A DNA stretch of 48,256 nucleotides, from positions 1-48,256 of the forward strand of contig JAOAGP010000119.1 of the NCBI GenBank assembly GCA_026415695.1, written 5' to 3'. The notes under the pieces were generated by a model that was given only the letters and a program-made list of their open reading frames with translations, was not told the origin of the DNA and made no database searches. The position numbers and the translations under genes are program-made. Shown here one piece after another: positions 5,908 to 15,394 of the stretch (positions are counted from its first letter, which is position 1; each line of letters begins with the position of its first letter). This DNA is from Thermodesulfovibrionales bacterium (GTDB taxonomy: Bacteria; Nitrospirota; Thermodesulfovibrionia; Thermodesulfovibrionales; Dissulfurispiraceae).

Positions 5908-7914
5908 ATGATTAAGATCTTTGTTGTTGTCTTTTCTTTGTTAATATCTGCATCCTTTACATTTGCCCAAGACAAAAAAGAAGTAACATTACAAGAAATG
6001 GTAGTCACAGAGACAAAACTGCCACAGACACCTAATGAGATTACCCACAAGATTGATGTTATTAGCAGAGACGAACTTGACAATATCAACCTTCCAAATC
6101 GAAACCTCTCTGAGGCATTCAGATACCTCCCCGGTGTGTTTATAAACCCACTGTCAAGAAACGATGCAAACTGGGGGACATATGGTGGTTTAGGTCCTAA
6201 ATACAACAGTTATCTCTTAGATGGTTTACCAATTGATTCTTTTGTTGACCCCATGAGCCTTGATGACATCTACATCCAAAGGGCAGAGGTTCATAGGGGA
6301 CCTGCAGCGGTGTTATATCCAAACTACATGACTATGGACTTTGCAGGCAATCAATCCGCACTTGCTGGCATCTCAAACCTAATTACAAAGGAACGGATTT
6401 CCTCACCACAATCAAGGATTACATTAGGTTATGGCTCTTTTAACACAGTTTATACAAGACTATATCACGAAGGCTTTAAGGGGGATTTTCATTACCTTTT
6501 AGGTGGTCTATACGAACAGTCCGATTATAAAAACTACGGCACCAATCCATCATGGCTAAATATGATTGATGACCCAGAGTATAAAAAGGCAAAACTTTTT
6601 TTCAAGACCACATACTTCATCTCTTCAGACTCAAAGATATCTCTCTTTGCACATCATACAGAACACAGGGGAGATACAGGACGACCAAACAGGCAGTATA
6701 GCCATCAATACGATATCGTAAATGCCATCTATGAAAATAAACTTTCGCCAGTAGTAAATCTTTCAGCAAAGGCTGGATTTAGATACTACAATCGTGGTTG
6801 GGATGAGGATAATTATCCAACAAACCTGTCATTAAGGGAAAAAGACGGTGTTAGACAAAGGATATTTCCTTTTGACATTGCACTAAATTACAAGCATCTT
6901 AATAACAGTGTCTTGACATTTGGTGCAGACGGTCAGTTTTCTGATTACACCACACATGCCGAGATAGGCGGTATCAAAACATACGGAAATGATGCAAAGG
7001 CTGATAACTACGGTATATATCTTCAAGAAAAACTAATCATTGATAAATGGGTATTAAGATTAGGTGGCAGATTTAATTACACAAAACATCACTACGACCT
7101 TATAGGTGGCGTTATCCCTGAGATTACCTCAAAGTCTTGGAGTAAAGTCCTTTGGACTGCAGGGGTTAGATACAATCTATCTGACACCATCGCTATATAC
7201 TCAAACGCTGGTTCAAGTTTTCTTGCACCGTCAGCAAAATCCATTGGTGGCACGATTAGATTAAGTGATAAGTTTGTAGCAGGCAGAAATGGTCAGTTAC
7301 CGAATCCTAATCTAAAACCTGAAAACGGCTATGGGTATGATTTAGGTCTTGAGTTGATACCACTTAAGGATATGCTCATAGGTTTTAGAGGGTTTTACAA
7401 TATCGTAGATGATGCCATTGTTGAAAATACCATCAGTAGAGACCCATCACAAACACAGTCTGTAAATGCTGGTAAGGCAAAGTCTTATGGTGTTGAGATG
7501 GAGTTACAGCACCAGTTAAACAAGAGTGTTTCATGGTTTACAAATGCTACCCTTACCACAACAAAGATAAAAAATCCGTACGATACCGACCAAGACAACA
7601 GCAATGTCCCATTTGCACCAAAGATGATAGCAAATTTGGGTGGCACCTTTAGATTGCCCTATGATTTTGTTATCTCCCCTTACCTACAGTATGTAGGGTC
7701 TTACTACGATAGCACCTCAAAGACTGGACGCAAGGAATTTGGCAAATACGCAACGATAAACGCAAACCTCCAAAAACCACTTATAAAGACCAGTCAATAC
7801 ATTGCAAATCTCATTGTAGAAGTGAATAATATTACCAATGAGAAATACGAGATGCCGTGGCAGTTTCAAGATGTAGGTTTTAATCTAATGGCAAGGATTG
7901 AGATGAGGTTTTAG
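5908..7914 (+). CDS. TonB-dependent outer-membrane receptor
   Basis: An outer-membrane gated porin that imports a metal chelate or corrinoid using TonB energy. I chose ATG 5908, not the in-frame ATG at 5869, because ggaggt lies 5 bases upstream and translation then begins with a classic signal peptide (IKIFVVVFSLLISASFTFAQ, cleavage after AQ). A TonB-box-like stretch EMVVTET follows, then a plug domain (about 35-150; LSEAFRYLPGVFI, YLLDGLPIDSF, IQRAEVHRGPAAVLYP) and a 22-strand-type barrel ending in aromatic MRF. At about 668 residues it is normal length. The next genes are a binding protein and a FecCD permease, so they share a substrate. Confidence 0.92.
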   Translation: MIKIFVVVFSLLISASFTFAQDKKEVTLQEMVVTETKLPQTPNEITHKIDVISRDELDNINLPNRNLSEAFRYLPGVFINPLSRNDANWGTYGGLGPKYNSYLLDGLPIDSFVDPMSLDDIYIQRAEVHRGPAAVLYPNYMTMDFAGNQSALAGISNLITKERISSPQSRITLGYGSFNTVYTRLYHEGFKGDFHYLLGGLYEQSDYKNYGTNPSWLNMIDDPEYKKAKLFFKTTYFISSDSKISLFAHHTEHRGDTGRPNRQYSHQYDIVNAIYENKLSPVVNLSAKAGFRYYNRGWDEDNYPTNLSLREKDGVRQRIFPFDIALNYKHLNNSVLTFGADGQFSDYTTHAEIGGIKTYGNDAKADNYGIYLQEKLIIDKWVLRLGGRFNYTKHHYDLIGGVIPEITSKSWSKVLWTAGVRYNLSDTIAIYSNAGSSFLAPSAKSIGGTIRLSDKFVAGRNGQLPNPNLKPENGYGYDLGLELIPLKDMLIGFRGFYNIVDDAIVENTISRDPSQTQSVNAGKAKSYGVEMELQHQLNKSVSWFTNATLTTTKIKNPYDTDQDNSNVPFAPKMIANLGGTFRLPYDFVISPYLQYVGSYYDSTSKTGRKEFGKYATINANLQKPLIKTSQYIANLIVEVNNITNEKYEMPWQFQDVGFNLMARIEMRF

Positions 7915-8952
7915 ATGACAAATAGCACAGTGATTCCCCTTCTTGGTCTAAAGAAGGGGAATCGCAGTATCGCAGTAATATTAGCGATAATCATCATCTT
8001 TATTACCCCTATATCCTCACATGCAAAAGATACACCTATAAAGGTTATTGACTTTAGGGGTAAGACACTTACATTTCAGAAACCTGTAAGTAGGATCGTC
8101 TGCCTCATTGAAAGTGCCTTAAGTGGTCTATACATGCTTAAGCAACATGATAGAATTGTTGCAATCCCAAAGGTAGTCTATGATGGTGAGGTCTTTAAAC
8201 ACTACGCTATGCTTGACAACAGGATTAAAAATAAGACTCTGCCTTCACCGGGAAATTGGGACTTTGTAAACATTGAATCAGTGATTGCGATTAAGCCAGA
8301 TTTAGTAATAATCTGGGCAAGTCAGAAAGAGGCAATCAAATCACTTGAGGACAGGGGAATCCCTGTTTACGGGGTTTTTCTTTCAAGCATTGACGATGTC
8401 TATAAAGAAATAACTGACTTTGGCATACTTACAAATAGCCAAAAGCGTGCAAAATGGCTCATTGATTACACAAAAGGTGAGGTATCAAAGATACAAAAGA
8501 GGTTAGTTTCTATGTCAATGCAGGATAGGAAAAGGGTCTATTTCATGTGGGCTCAAGGCACCCTTGAGACATCATGTGGTGGTAGCACAGTGGATGATCT
8601 GATAAGACTATCAGGTGCCAAGAATGCTTGCAATCTCCCAAATACCGAACACACAACGGTCAACCTTGAAACACTCATAAGGTGGAATCCTGATATCATC
8701 GTCATGTGGGTAAACAACAAGAAATCCCCTCAAGATGTCATAAAAGACCCTCAACTACAGTCCATCAAGGCTATAAAGACTAAGCAGGTTTATGAACTTC
8801 CGGAGGTCTTTTTATGTGATTTATGGACATTAAAGTTTGTCTATGCAGTAAAACTCCTTGCTAAGTGGTCATATCCTGATGTCTTTAAAGACATAGATCT
8901 AATTGAGCAAAAAGAAGCGATGATCAAAAACCTTTACGGTGTCAGTATCTGA
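7915..8952 (+). CDS. Periplasmic binding protein, BtuF/FepB-type (ABC uptake)
   Basis: 345 residues with a hydrophobic signal segment (about 20-38, ending SSHA-K), a core beginning VIDFRGKTLTFQKPVSRIV, and the class III signatures IESVIAIKPDLVIIW (about 121-135) and LIRWNPDIIVMWV (about 258). These are the two lobes of cluster-A8 binding proteins for iron-siderophore, heme or cobalamin. The ATG directly abuts the receptor's stop codon (TAGATG), so the genes are coupled. The protein would collect the ligand in the periplasm and pass it to the permease at 8939. The ligand cannot be read from sequence. Confidence 0.88.
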   Translation: MTNSTVIPLLGLKKGNRSIAVILAIIIIFITPISSHAKDTPIKVIDFRGKTLTFQKPVSRIVCLIESALSGLYMLKQHDRIVAIPKVVYDGEVFKHYAMLDNRIKNKTLPSPGNWDFVNIESVIAIKPDLVIIWASQKEAIKSLEDRGIPVYGVFLSSIDDVYKEITDFGILTNSQKRAKWLIDYTKGEVSKIQKRLVSMSMQDRKRVYFMWAQGTLETSCGGSTVDDLIRLSGAKNACNLPNTEHTTVNLETLIRWNPDIIVMWVNNKKSPQDVIKDPQLQSIKAIKTKQVYELPEVFLCDLWTLKFVYAVKLLAKWSYPDVFKDIDLIEQKEAMIKNLYGVSI

Positions 8953-9952
8953 TTTGATGAACAATAGACTATTTATTGCTTTGCTCTACATAATGCCGTT
9001 TCCACTTATATTAATCTCACTGTTTTTAGGCCCTACATCATCAATCGGCTATGAGGATGTCCTCAAATGCTTTTCATCTGCAAACATAGATGACACATGC
9101 CAACTAACAAGAGAGATAGTATTAAATGTTAGGCTACCGAGGATCCTGCTCACTTTTCTTATTGGTGCAGCACTTACGATTTCAGGAAACTCTCTTCAGA
9201 TGCTCTTTAAAAATCCCCTTGTCTCACCAGATATTTTGGGATTGAGTGCTGGAGCGGTTTTCGGTGCTGCACTGTCACTTGCATATGGTATTATTCCACT
9301 ACAATTATCTGCCTTTGTCTTTGGATTATTGGCTGTTTTTATGAGCTACCTAATCTCAAAAACAGGCAACACTGTTTCCACAATCACCTTAATACTTTCG
9401 GGGATAATTATAACTGGTATCTTTACAGCCTTTTTAAGCATAGTGCAATTTTTGACTGACCCGTTTAAATTACAAAGCATCGTGCATTGGACAATGGGTA
9501 ACCTTCATAATGCCAGCTGGGAAAAGTTACAGTCATCAATAATCCCAATCAGTGTATCCGTTACATTTCTAATAATAATGAGATGGAGACTAAATGTAAT
9601 TGCATTGGGTGATGAAGAAACAAAATCGGTAGGATTAAACCCACATAGACAAAAACTCTTAATAATTGTTCTTACCACGCTTGCCACATCATCATCGGTG
9701 GCAGTTTCTGGTATGGTTGTTATGGTAGGCTTGGTAGTGCCTCATATGGTTAGGATGCTTATTGGTCCTGACAACATAAAGGCTCAGCCGCTGATGGCAG
9801 TAGTAGGCGGTTCTTTTTTGCTCATAGTAGATAATCTTTGTAGGACTGTAAGTCAATATGAGATACCGATTAGTATCTTTACCACGCTGATAGGAGCACC
9901 TTTTTTCATTTATCTGATCAAGAAAGGAAAGGTCATTTTTAGAGAGATGTGA
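8939..9952 (+). CDS. FecCD/BtuC-family ABC transporter permease
   Basis: About 337 residues and roughly ten membrane helices. Family signatures include RLPRILLTFLIGAALTISGNSLQ split around residues 62-80, NPLVSPDILGLSAGA (about 91-105) and the C-terminal GLVVPHMVRMLIG. The GTG at 8939 overlaps the binding protein by 14 bases; ATG 8957 is an equally possible start, and neither has a clear ribosome site. It forms the inner-membrane channel for the substrate of the receptor and binding protein upstream. No ATP-binding subunit follows: the next 276 bases are non-coding. Confidence 0.9.
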   Translation: MSVSDLMNNRLFIALLYIMPFPLILISLFLGPTSSIGYEDVLKCFSSANIDDTCQLTREIVLNVRLPRILLTFLIGAALTISGNSLQMLFKNPLVSPDILGLSAGAVFGAALSLAYGIIPLQLSAFVFGLLAVFMSYLISKTGNTVSTITLILSGIIITGIFTAFLSIVQFLTDPFKLQSIVHWTMGNLHNASWEKLQSSIIPISVSVTFLIIMRWRLNVIALGDEETKSVGLNPHRQKLLIIVLTTLATSSSVAVSGMVVMVGLVVPHMVRMLIGPDNIKAQPLMAVVGGSFLLIVDNLCRTVSQYEIPISIFTTLIGAPFFIYLIKKGKVIFREM

Positions 9953-10228
9953 CACCACAGGTTACATAATAAAAATTCATATAAAAAGGATACATTAATA
10001 TTGGTTTGATTTGTTTATTGTCAAAAGGTTGACAAAATACCTTATAAATCATTAAATTAATAGACTTAACTTTTTGTTTTACAAGAAGTCATAATTAAGA
10101 CTTTAGTTCACAAAAACAGTAAAGGTGTCATCCCTATCCTTTATAAAACGAGGATAAAAGCAAGCAGGCATCTAAAAAGAAACCGATTATCATTATGAGT
10201 GGGGATGATGATTTAGAGGTAGCAACAG
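9953..10228. other. 276-base intergenic region, promoter candidate only
   Basis: No coding frame of note on either strand and no trace of an ABC ATPase. TTGACA at 10029-10034 with TTAAAT 17 bases later (10052-10057) is a possible promoter for the yceD-fabH operon. A short inverted repeat tatcct/aggata lies near 10135-10155. Confidence 0.4.
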
Positions 10229-10744
10229 GTGAAAAAGTTAATCGTATCAGAGATACCCATAGAGGGATTAGAATATGACTTGTCTGATTGGATTAAAAGT
10301 AAAGAGATAGAGTTTACAGGACCTATTAAAGGCTTTTTGAAGGTAATAAAATCAGACGACGAGGTCATAATTCAAGGTGCATTCAAAACATCCATAAATC
10401 TGCAATGTAGTAGATGTGCTGAGTCATTTGACTTTGCAATTAATACATTAGTGAACACGACATTTCATCCTGCAAAGACTTTGACAAGAGACGACAACTA
10501 CGAGTTGCACGACGAGGAACTTGATACAGAATTTTACAGCAACGATACCATTGATATGCTTGATTTTATTACCCAAGAGGTGATGTTAAACATCCCTATG
10601 AAGCCTCTTTGTAAAGATACTTGTAAAGGTATTTGTCCTAACTGTGGTGCTGATTTAAATAAGAATACCTGTCAGTGTCACAAAAGTCTTAATAAAGGAG
10701 TATTTGCAGATTTAGACAAGATAATCAGTAGAAAGGAGCGATAA
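10229..10744 (+). CDS. yceD: YceD/DUF177 family protein
   Basis: 171 residues. The family is needed for normal 23S rRNA accumulation in bacteria and plants and usually sits directly before rpmF, as here. Visible features are an N-terminal beta-rich part, the conserved LQCSRCAESF near residues 58-67, and a C-terminal Cys cluster CKDTCKGICPNCGADL that likely binds zinc, plus two more Cys in CQCH. Translation starts at GTG 10229, with gaggt about 8 bases upstream. It is first in yceD-rpmF-plsX-fabH, tying ribosome synthesis to lipid synthesis. Confidence 0.88.
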   Translation: MKKLIVSEIPIEGLEYDLSDWIKSKEIEFTGPIKGFLKVIKSDDEVIIQGAFKTSINLQCSRCAESFDFAINTLVNTTFHPAKTLTRDDNYELHDEELDTEFYSNDTIDMLDFITQEVMLNIPMKPLCKDTCKGICPNCGADLNKNTCQCHKSLNKGVFADLDKIISRKER

Positions 10745-10749
10745 ATAAT

Positions 10750-10932
10750 ATGGCAAATCCAACCTCAAGACACACAAGGTCAAGAAGAAACAAGAGACGG
10801 GCAAACTGGAAGGGTGTAAACCCAACACTATCTGCCTGCCCATCTTGTAATGAGATGAAGTTATCTCATCATGTATGCCCTAACTGTGGCACCTATGACA
10901 AAAAAAAGGTTATGTTAGTTGAAACCAAATAA
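10750..10932 (+). CDS. rpmF: Ribosomal protein bL32
   Basis: 60 residues, usual size. The basic N-terminus (MANPTSRHTRSRRNKRRANW) and the zinc ribbon CPSCNEMKLSHHVCPNCG (about residues 33-50) identify bL32 of the large subunit. This is the zinc-binding (C+) form with all four cysteines. It lies 5 bases after yceD and 2 bases before plsX. Confidence 0.97.
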   Translation: MANPTSRHTRSRRNKRRANWKGVNPTLSACPSCNEMKLSHHVCPNCGTYDKKKVMLVETK

Positions 10933-10934
10933 CA

Positions 10935-11924
10935 ATGAAGGTTGCCCTTGATGCAATGGGGGGTGATTATGCCCCCGATGTAACAGTTGCTGGCGCTATT
11001 GATGCCACAAAGGAGTTTGATTTAGAGGTAATACTCGTAGGCAATGAGACATTGATATCAAATGCCCTTAAGGATAAAAAGGGTGTAACATCTAAATTGT
11101 CCATTGTCCACTCCTCCGAAGTTGTTGACATGACCGAAAAGGCGTCTGTAGCTATCAGAAAAAAGAAGGACTCTTCCATAAGAAAAGCCATTGAACTTGT
11201 CAAGAAAGGGGAGGCAGATGCCGTTGTTAGCGCAGGACATTCTGGTGTTATGATGGCAACCTCTCTGTTTATACTTGGCAAATTACCAAATGTTGACAGA
11301 CCTGCAATCGCTACAATAATGCCATGTTTGACAGGTAGTTTCTTATTGATTGATGCAGGGGCAAATGTTGATTGCCAGCCGATACATCTTTTACAGTTTG
11401 GATACATGGGAGACGCTTACTACAGGGCTATTTTTAAAAAGGACAAACCTCGCATTGCCCTATTGAGCATTGGAGAAGAGGATACAAAAGGAAACGAACT
11501 AACACGAGATGCCTTCAAATTCATGAAGGATGCAAACTACAATTTTATCGGAAACATTGAAGGCAAAGACATGTTTACTGGTGTGGCAGATGTCATTGTT
11601 TGCGATGGATTTATTGGAAACATAGCACTAAAGGTCAGTGAGGGTTTAGCTGAAACAATACTAAAGATGCTAAAGATGGAGATAACAAACATAGCAACTG
11701 GCAAGTTAGGTTATCTGATGATAAAACCAGCGATAAGAAACTTCAAAAAAAGGACAGACTATGCTGAATATGGTGGCGCCCCCCTACTTGGCATTAATGG
11801 GACAAGTATTGTTAGTCATGGTAGATCCTCTGCAAAGGCAATAAAAAATGCTATTTGGGTAGCCTCTGAGATGGCTAAAAAAGGTGTTCACAATTCAATA
11901 GCAGAGAGTCTAAAGGCAATATAA
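10935..11924 (+). CDS. plsX: Phosphate acyltransferase PlsX
   Basis: 329 residues. PlsX makes acyl-phosphate from acyl-ACP for PlsY, the first step of phospholipid synthesis, and associates with the membrane. Recognisable features are the opening MKVALDAMGGDYAPDVTV, the central VSAGHSGVMMA and LIDAGANVDC, and ADVIVCDGFIGNIALK (about residues 216-231). The operon position between rpmF and fabH is the classical one. Confidence 0.97.
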   Translation: MKVALDAMGGDYAPDVTVAGAIDATKEFDLEVILVGNETLISNALKDKKGVTSKLSIVHSSEVVDMTEKASVAIRKKKDSSIRKAIELVKKGEADAVVSAGHSGVMMATSLFILGKLPNVDRPAIATIMPCLTGSFLLIDAGANVDCQPIHLLQFGYMGDAYYRAIFKKDKPRIALLSIGEEDTKGNELTRDAFKFMKDANYNFIGNIEGKDMFTGVADVIVCDGFIGNIALKVSEGLAETILKMLKMEITNIATGKLGYLMIKPAIRNFKKRTDYAEYGGAPLLGINGTSIVSHGRSSAKAIKNAIWVASEMAKKGVHNSIAESLKAI

Positions 11925-11926
11925 GA

Positions 11927-12907
11927 GTGTTACGGTCAAAGATAATCTCAACAGGTTCGTATCTTCCTACCAAGATATTAAACAACCAACAACTATCCAA
12001 GATGGTTGATACCTCTGATGAATGGATTACAGAGAGGACTGGTATAAAAGAACGAAGGATAGCAGACAGCAGTATTTCTACCTCCGATATAGCCCTTGAG
12101 GCATCTAAAAAGGCTATCAAGGATGCGGGTATTAAGGCATCAGAGATATCAATGATTATTGTTGGCACCATCACAGGTGATATGCCAATGCCCGCAACTG
12201 CATGTTTATTGCAAAAAAAACTTGGTATTAAAGACATACCAGCCTTTGATATAAATGCTGCGTGTTCAGGATTTTTATATGGTATTTCTATTGCTGATGG
12301 ATTTATCAAATCTAAATCCTGTAAATACATACTCGTTGTAGGTGCTGAGATGCTGTCACGATTTACCGACTGGAAAGATAGAACCACTTGTGTAATCTTT
12401 GGAGACGGTGCAGGGGCTGCACTTCTGACAGGGCATAATGGAAAGGACGGAATATTATCAACACACATACATGCAGATGGCAATTTTTCAGATTTGATAA
12501 AGATACCTGCAGGAGGCTCTCAAAAACCGACATCAGAGTTGACTGTTAGAGAGAGGATGCATTTCATAAAGATGAAAGGTAACGAGACATTTAAGATTGC
12601 AGTAAAGACCCTTGGCTCTCTCGTTGAGGATACTCTCAAACACAACGGTATAACAGCACAACAATTATCTTTACTCATTCCCCATCAAGCAAACAAGAGG
12701 ATAATCTCTGCAGTTGCAGAGAGATTGGGCATTTCAGAAGATAAGATTATGATGAATATTGAGAAATATGGAAATACATCGGCTGCATCTGTTCCTATTG
12801 CATTAGATGAGGCAGTAAGGTCTGGAAGGATCAAACCAAAAGACTACATCTTATTAGAGGCATTTGGAGCTGGGCTAACATGGGCCTCTGCACTGATTAG
12901 ATGGTAG
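11927..12907 (+). CDS. fabH: Beta-ketoacyl-ACP synthase III
   Basis: 326 residues. It condenses acetyl-CoA with malonyl-ACP to start fatty acid synthesis. The catalytic triad is visible: Cys113 in INAACSGF, His in LLIPHQAN (about 250) and Asn in KYGNTSAAS (about 282). Translation begins with GTG 11927, 2 bases after the plsX stop. The usual fabD-fabG-acpP genes do not follow; the cupin gene at 12901 overlaps its end by 7 bases instead. Confidence 0.96.
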   Translation: MLRSKIISTGSYLPTKILNNQQLSKMVDTSDEWITERTGIKERRIADSSISTSDIALEASKKAIKDAGIKASEISMIIVGTITGDMPMPATACLLQKKLGIKDIPAFDINAACSGFLYGISIADGFIKSKSCKYILVVGAEMLSRFTDWKDRTTCVIFGDGAGAALLTGHNGKDGILSTHIHADGNFSDLIKIPAGGSQKPTSELTVRERMHFIKMKGNETFKIAVKTLGSLVEDTLKHNGITAQQLSLLIPHQANKRIISAVAERLGISEDKIMMNIEKYGNTSAASVPIALDEAVRSGRIKPKDYILLEAFGAGLTWASALIRW

Positions 12908-13311
12908 TGCCATCAAATAGCAAGATCATCAGACACAGTGGACAATACAGATGGAGAGGTATCAAGAAAAAAAGGTATAAGATTGTAAACGGAGACTGGC
13001 TCAACATATCAAGGCATGTAATCGTTGGTGATAATGTTACTAATCCATCTATGCATCTGAGATACTTTGAGATACAAAAGGGTGGCAAGAGCAGTCTTGA
13101 ATACCACAGACATGAACACATCGTTGTCTGCATAAGGGGGCAAGGATTTATAAGATTAGGTAAAAAAAGATACCCTTTAAGGAATTTAGATGTTGTCTAT
13201 ATATCTCCAAAGACGATACACCAATTGACAAATCCATATGATGAGCCATTTGGGTTTCTTTGCATCGTAAAATCAAAGAGAGACAAACCAATACTTGTTA
13301 AGAATGGATAA
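12901..13311 (+). CDS. Cupin-domain protein
   Basis: 136 residues. The cupin barrel is shown by motif 1 GGKSSLEYHRHEHIVVCIRGQG (read as two pieces around residues 61-82, with metal-ligand His/His/Glu-like positions HRHEH) and motif 2 around LDVVYISPKTIHQLTNP (about 99-115). Single-domain cupins include sugar isomerases, dioxygenases and sensors, and the substrate is unknown here. The ATG overlaps the fabH stop region by 7 bases, and the next gene (13304) overlaps its end by 8 bases, so it is part of the operon. A role beside the nucleotide-sugar enzyme downstream is possible but unproven. Confidence 0.8.
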   Translation: MVVPSNSKIIRHSGQYRWRGIKKKRYKIVNGDWLNISRHVIVGDNVTNPSMHLRYFEIQKGGKSSLEYHRHEHIVVCIRGQGFIRLGKKRYPLRNLDVVYISPKTIHQLTNPYDEPFGFLCIVKSKRDKPILVKNG

Positions 13312-14437
13312 ATCAGCAAAGATACTTGTCACCGGAGGCTCTGGGATGGTAGGGAGTGCTATCATCAGATGCCTTCTTAAAAATGGTTACTCAAACATCG
13401 TTTCAACATACTTATCAAACAAGCCACCAATGTTTTCAAGCCCAGTAAGGTTTTACAAAATAGATCTTACAAACCAATTACAATCTGCAGGACTATTGGC
13501 ACAGGAAAGACCAGAATATGTCTTTGTTGCATCTGCAAGGGTTGGTGGCATAGAGGCAAACAGTAGGTTGAGAGGACAATTCATATACGAAAATCTACAG
13601 ATACAATGTAACACCATACACTATAGTTACCTTACAGGTGTAAAAAAATTGATATTCTTAGGCAGCAGTTGTATATACCCTAAACATTGTCCTCAACCCA
13701 TGAAAGAGGACTATTTACTTACATCCCCTCTTGAATATACAAACGAACCTTATGCCATTGCAAAGATTGCTGGTCTAAAGATGTGTGATGCTTATAACCT
13801 CCAATACGGCACGAATTTCATAAGTCTTATGCCTACAAACCTTTACGGAATAAATGATAACTTCAACCTTTTACATAGCCATGTGATACCTGCATTAATT
13901 AGAAAATTTCATCTTGCAAGGTGTTTACAAGATGAGGAATTTGATCTCATATATAAAGACATAGCATTCAGGGATTTAGGTTATGATATTAAAGATGATA
14001 TTCAGCAAACGCTTAAATCTGCAGGTATTACAAAAGACTATGTTGAGATCTGGGGCAGTGGCAATGCAAGAAGGGATTTTCTATATGTTGATGATCTTGC
14101 AGATGTCTGTTTGTTTGTGATGAATAATGTTGATTTTAAGGATCTAACAGTTGGTAAGGATGAGATCAAAAATACCCATATAAACATCGGCAGTGGGCAA
14201 GACATATCTATCAGTGATTTGGCAAACCTTATATCAGAAATAGTGGGGTTTAAAGGTGATTTGAGGTTTAATACCAATAAACCAGATGGCATGCCCGTGA
14301 AATTACTTGATAACACCCTAATTAACACACTTGGCTGGAAACCATCTGTTTGCCTCAAGGATGGATTGGTGAATACTTATGATTGGTATCTAAAGTCTAT
14401 AAATCAAGGATTTGACCTTGAACAAGGGATTAATTAA
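13304..14437 (+). CDS. fcl: GDP-L-fucose synthase-like NDP-sugar epimerase/reductase
   Basis: About 377 residues of the extended short-chain dehydrogenase fold. It has the NADP-binding GGSGMVGSAI, the family-specific FVASARVGGIEANS, the SSCIYP catalytic stretch and PYAIAKIAG with the Tyr-x3-Lys pair. These match GDP-4-keto-6-deoxymannose epimerase/reductase, which makes GDP-fucose for surface glycans. It is about 60 residues longer than typical Fcl because of an acidic insert near residues 205-255. GMD, which supplies its substrate, is not in the window. ATG 13304 is preferred to the upstream TTG 13295. Confidence 0.82.
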   Translation: MDKSAKILVTGGSGMVGSAIIRCLLKNGYSNIVSTYLSNKPPMFSSPVRFYKIDLTNQLQSAGLLAQERPEYVFVASARVGGIEANSRLRGQFIYENLQIQCNTIHYSYLTGVKKLIFLGSSCIYPKHCPQPMKEDYLLTSPLEYTNEPYAIAKIAGLKMCDAYNLQYGTNFISLMPTNLYGINDNFNLLHSHVIPALIRKFHLARCLQDEEFDLIYKDIAFRDLGYDIKDDIQQTLKSAGITKDYVEIWGSGNARRDFLYVDDLADVCLFVMNNVDFKDLTVGKDEIKNTHINIGSGQDISISDLANLISEIVGFKGDLRFNTNKPDGMPVKLLDNTLINTLGWKPSVCLKDGLVNTYDWYLKSINQGFDLEQGIN

Positions 14438-15380
14438 CTCCATTTCTTTAAAGAATGCATTGATAATAACTGCCATCTTGACGGTCATTGCTGTGTTACT
14501 AACCTGTCTTTTGTTTTATCAAAAAACTGTTATCAGCATTGAAACAATACTTCTATTTAGCATTGTGTTTTTTATAATCTCGTCTCTTATTACAACCTTA
14601 CGCCTGTATTTCTTCTTTGAAAAGCCGCTTCTAAAGGATAACAAGGACATTTCTCATCAATCCCCCCATATTAATGTATCAGAGGAATACTTGATTAACA
14701 CCGAGAAATTAGCCTCATTGGGCAAGATGGCTGCAGGGATTGTCCATGAGATTAACAGCCCTTTGACGGGCATTATTACCTTTTCACATCTTATCTTAAA
14801 GAGGATGCCAAAGGATAGGCTTGAAGACATTGAAGACCTAAAGATCATAATTAGTCAAGCCGAAAGATGCTCTCGCTTTGTAAGTGGGTTATTAAGTTTT
14901 TCAAGACAGGGGATGTCACAGAAGGATTATGTCAATATAAATAAGCTGATTGAGGACACAATATCCATACTAAAAAACCAGATGAGATTTCAAAACATAA
15001 ATTTCGTTGTAAAATACGACAACAATCTGCCTAACATACTTATTGATGAAAATCAGATACAACAGGTCTTTATAAACATCCTGTTAAATGCAGCAGATGC
15101 CGTGAATGAAAAGGGGACAATCACTATCACAACATCAACAAAGGAGATTGATAAAAAGAGGTATGTTGAGGCTTCATTCCAAGATACAGGATATGGTATT
15201 GAAAGACAACATTTAGATAAGATATTTGAACCATTTTTTACAACTAAACCAAAGGGACAGGGAACTGGGCTTGGCTTAGCTGTATGCAATAATATTGTTA
15301 GAAAACACGGTGGCTACATATCCATTAGAAGTGAACAAGGAGAAGGTGCAACCTTTTTTGTAGGGCTGCCTATTGTTTGA
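14412..15380 (+). CDS. Membrane sensor histidine kinase, NtrB-like core
   Basis: 322 residues. Two membrane helices (about 15-35 and 44-65) with only a few residues between them leave no real periplasmic sensor. They are followed by HisKA with the phospho-acceptor His112 in MAAGIVHEINSPLTG, then a HATPase domain with N box (NILLNAADAV), G1 (DTGYGI), F box (FEPFFTTKPKG) and G2 (GTGLGL). The TTG start at 14412 overlaps fcl by 26 bases; it is weak and the true start may be later. The receiver gene at 15395 follows within 15 bases and is the likely partner. The stimulus is probably intramembrane or cytosolic. Confidence 0.85.
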   Translation: MTLNKGLINSISLKNALIITAILTVIAVLLTCLLFYQKTVISIETILLFSIVFFIISSLITTLRLYFFFEKPLLKDNKDISHQSPHINVSEEYLINTEKLASLGKMAAGIVHEINSPLTGIITFSHLILKRMPKDRLEDIEDLKIIISQAERCSRFVSGLLSFSRQGMSQKDYVNINKLIEDTISILKNQMRFQNINFVVKYDNNLPNILIDENQIQQVFINILLNAADAVNEKGTITITTSTKEIDKKRYVEASFQDTGYGIERQHLDKIFEPFFTTKPKGQGTGLGLAVCNNIVRKHGGYISIRSEQGEGATFFVGLPIV

Positions 15381-15394
15381 TTTGGTAAAATACG

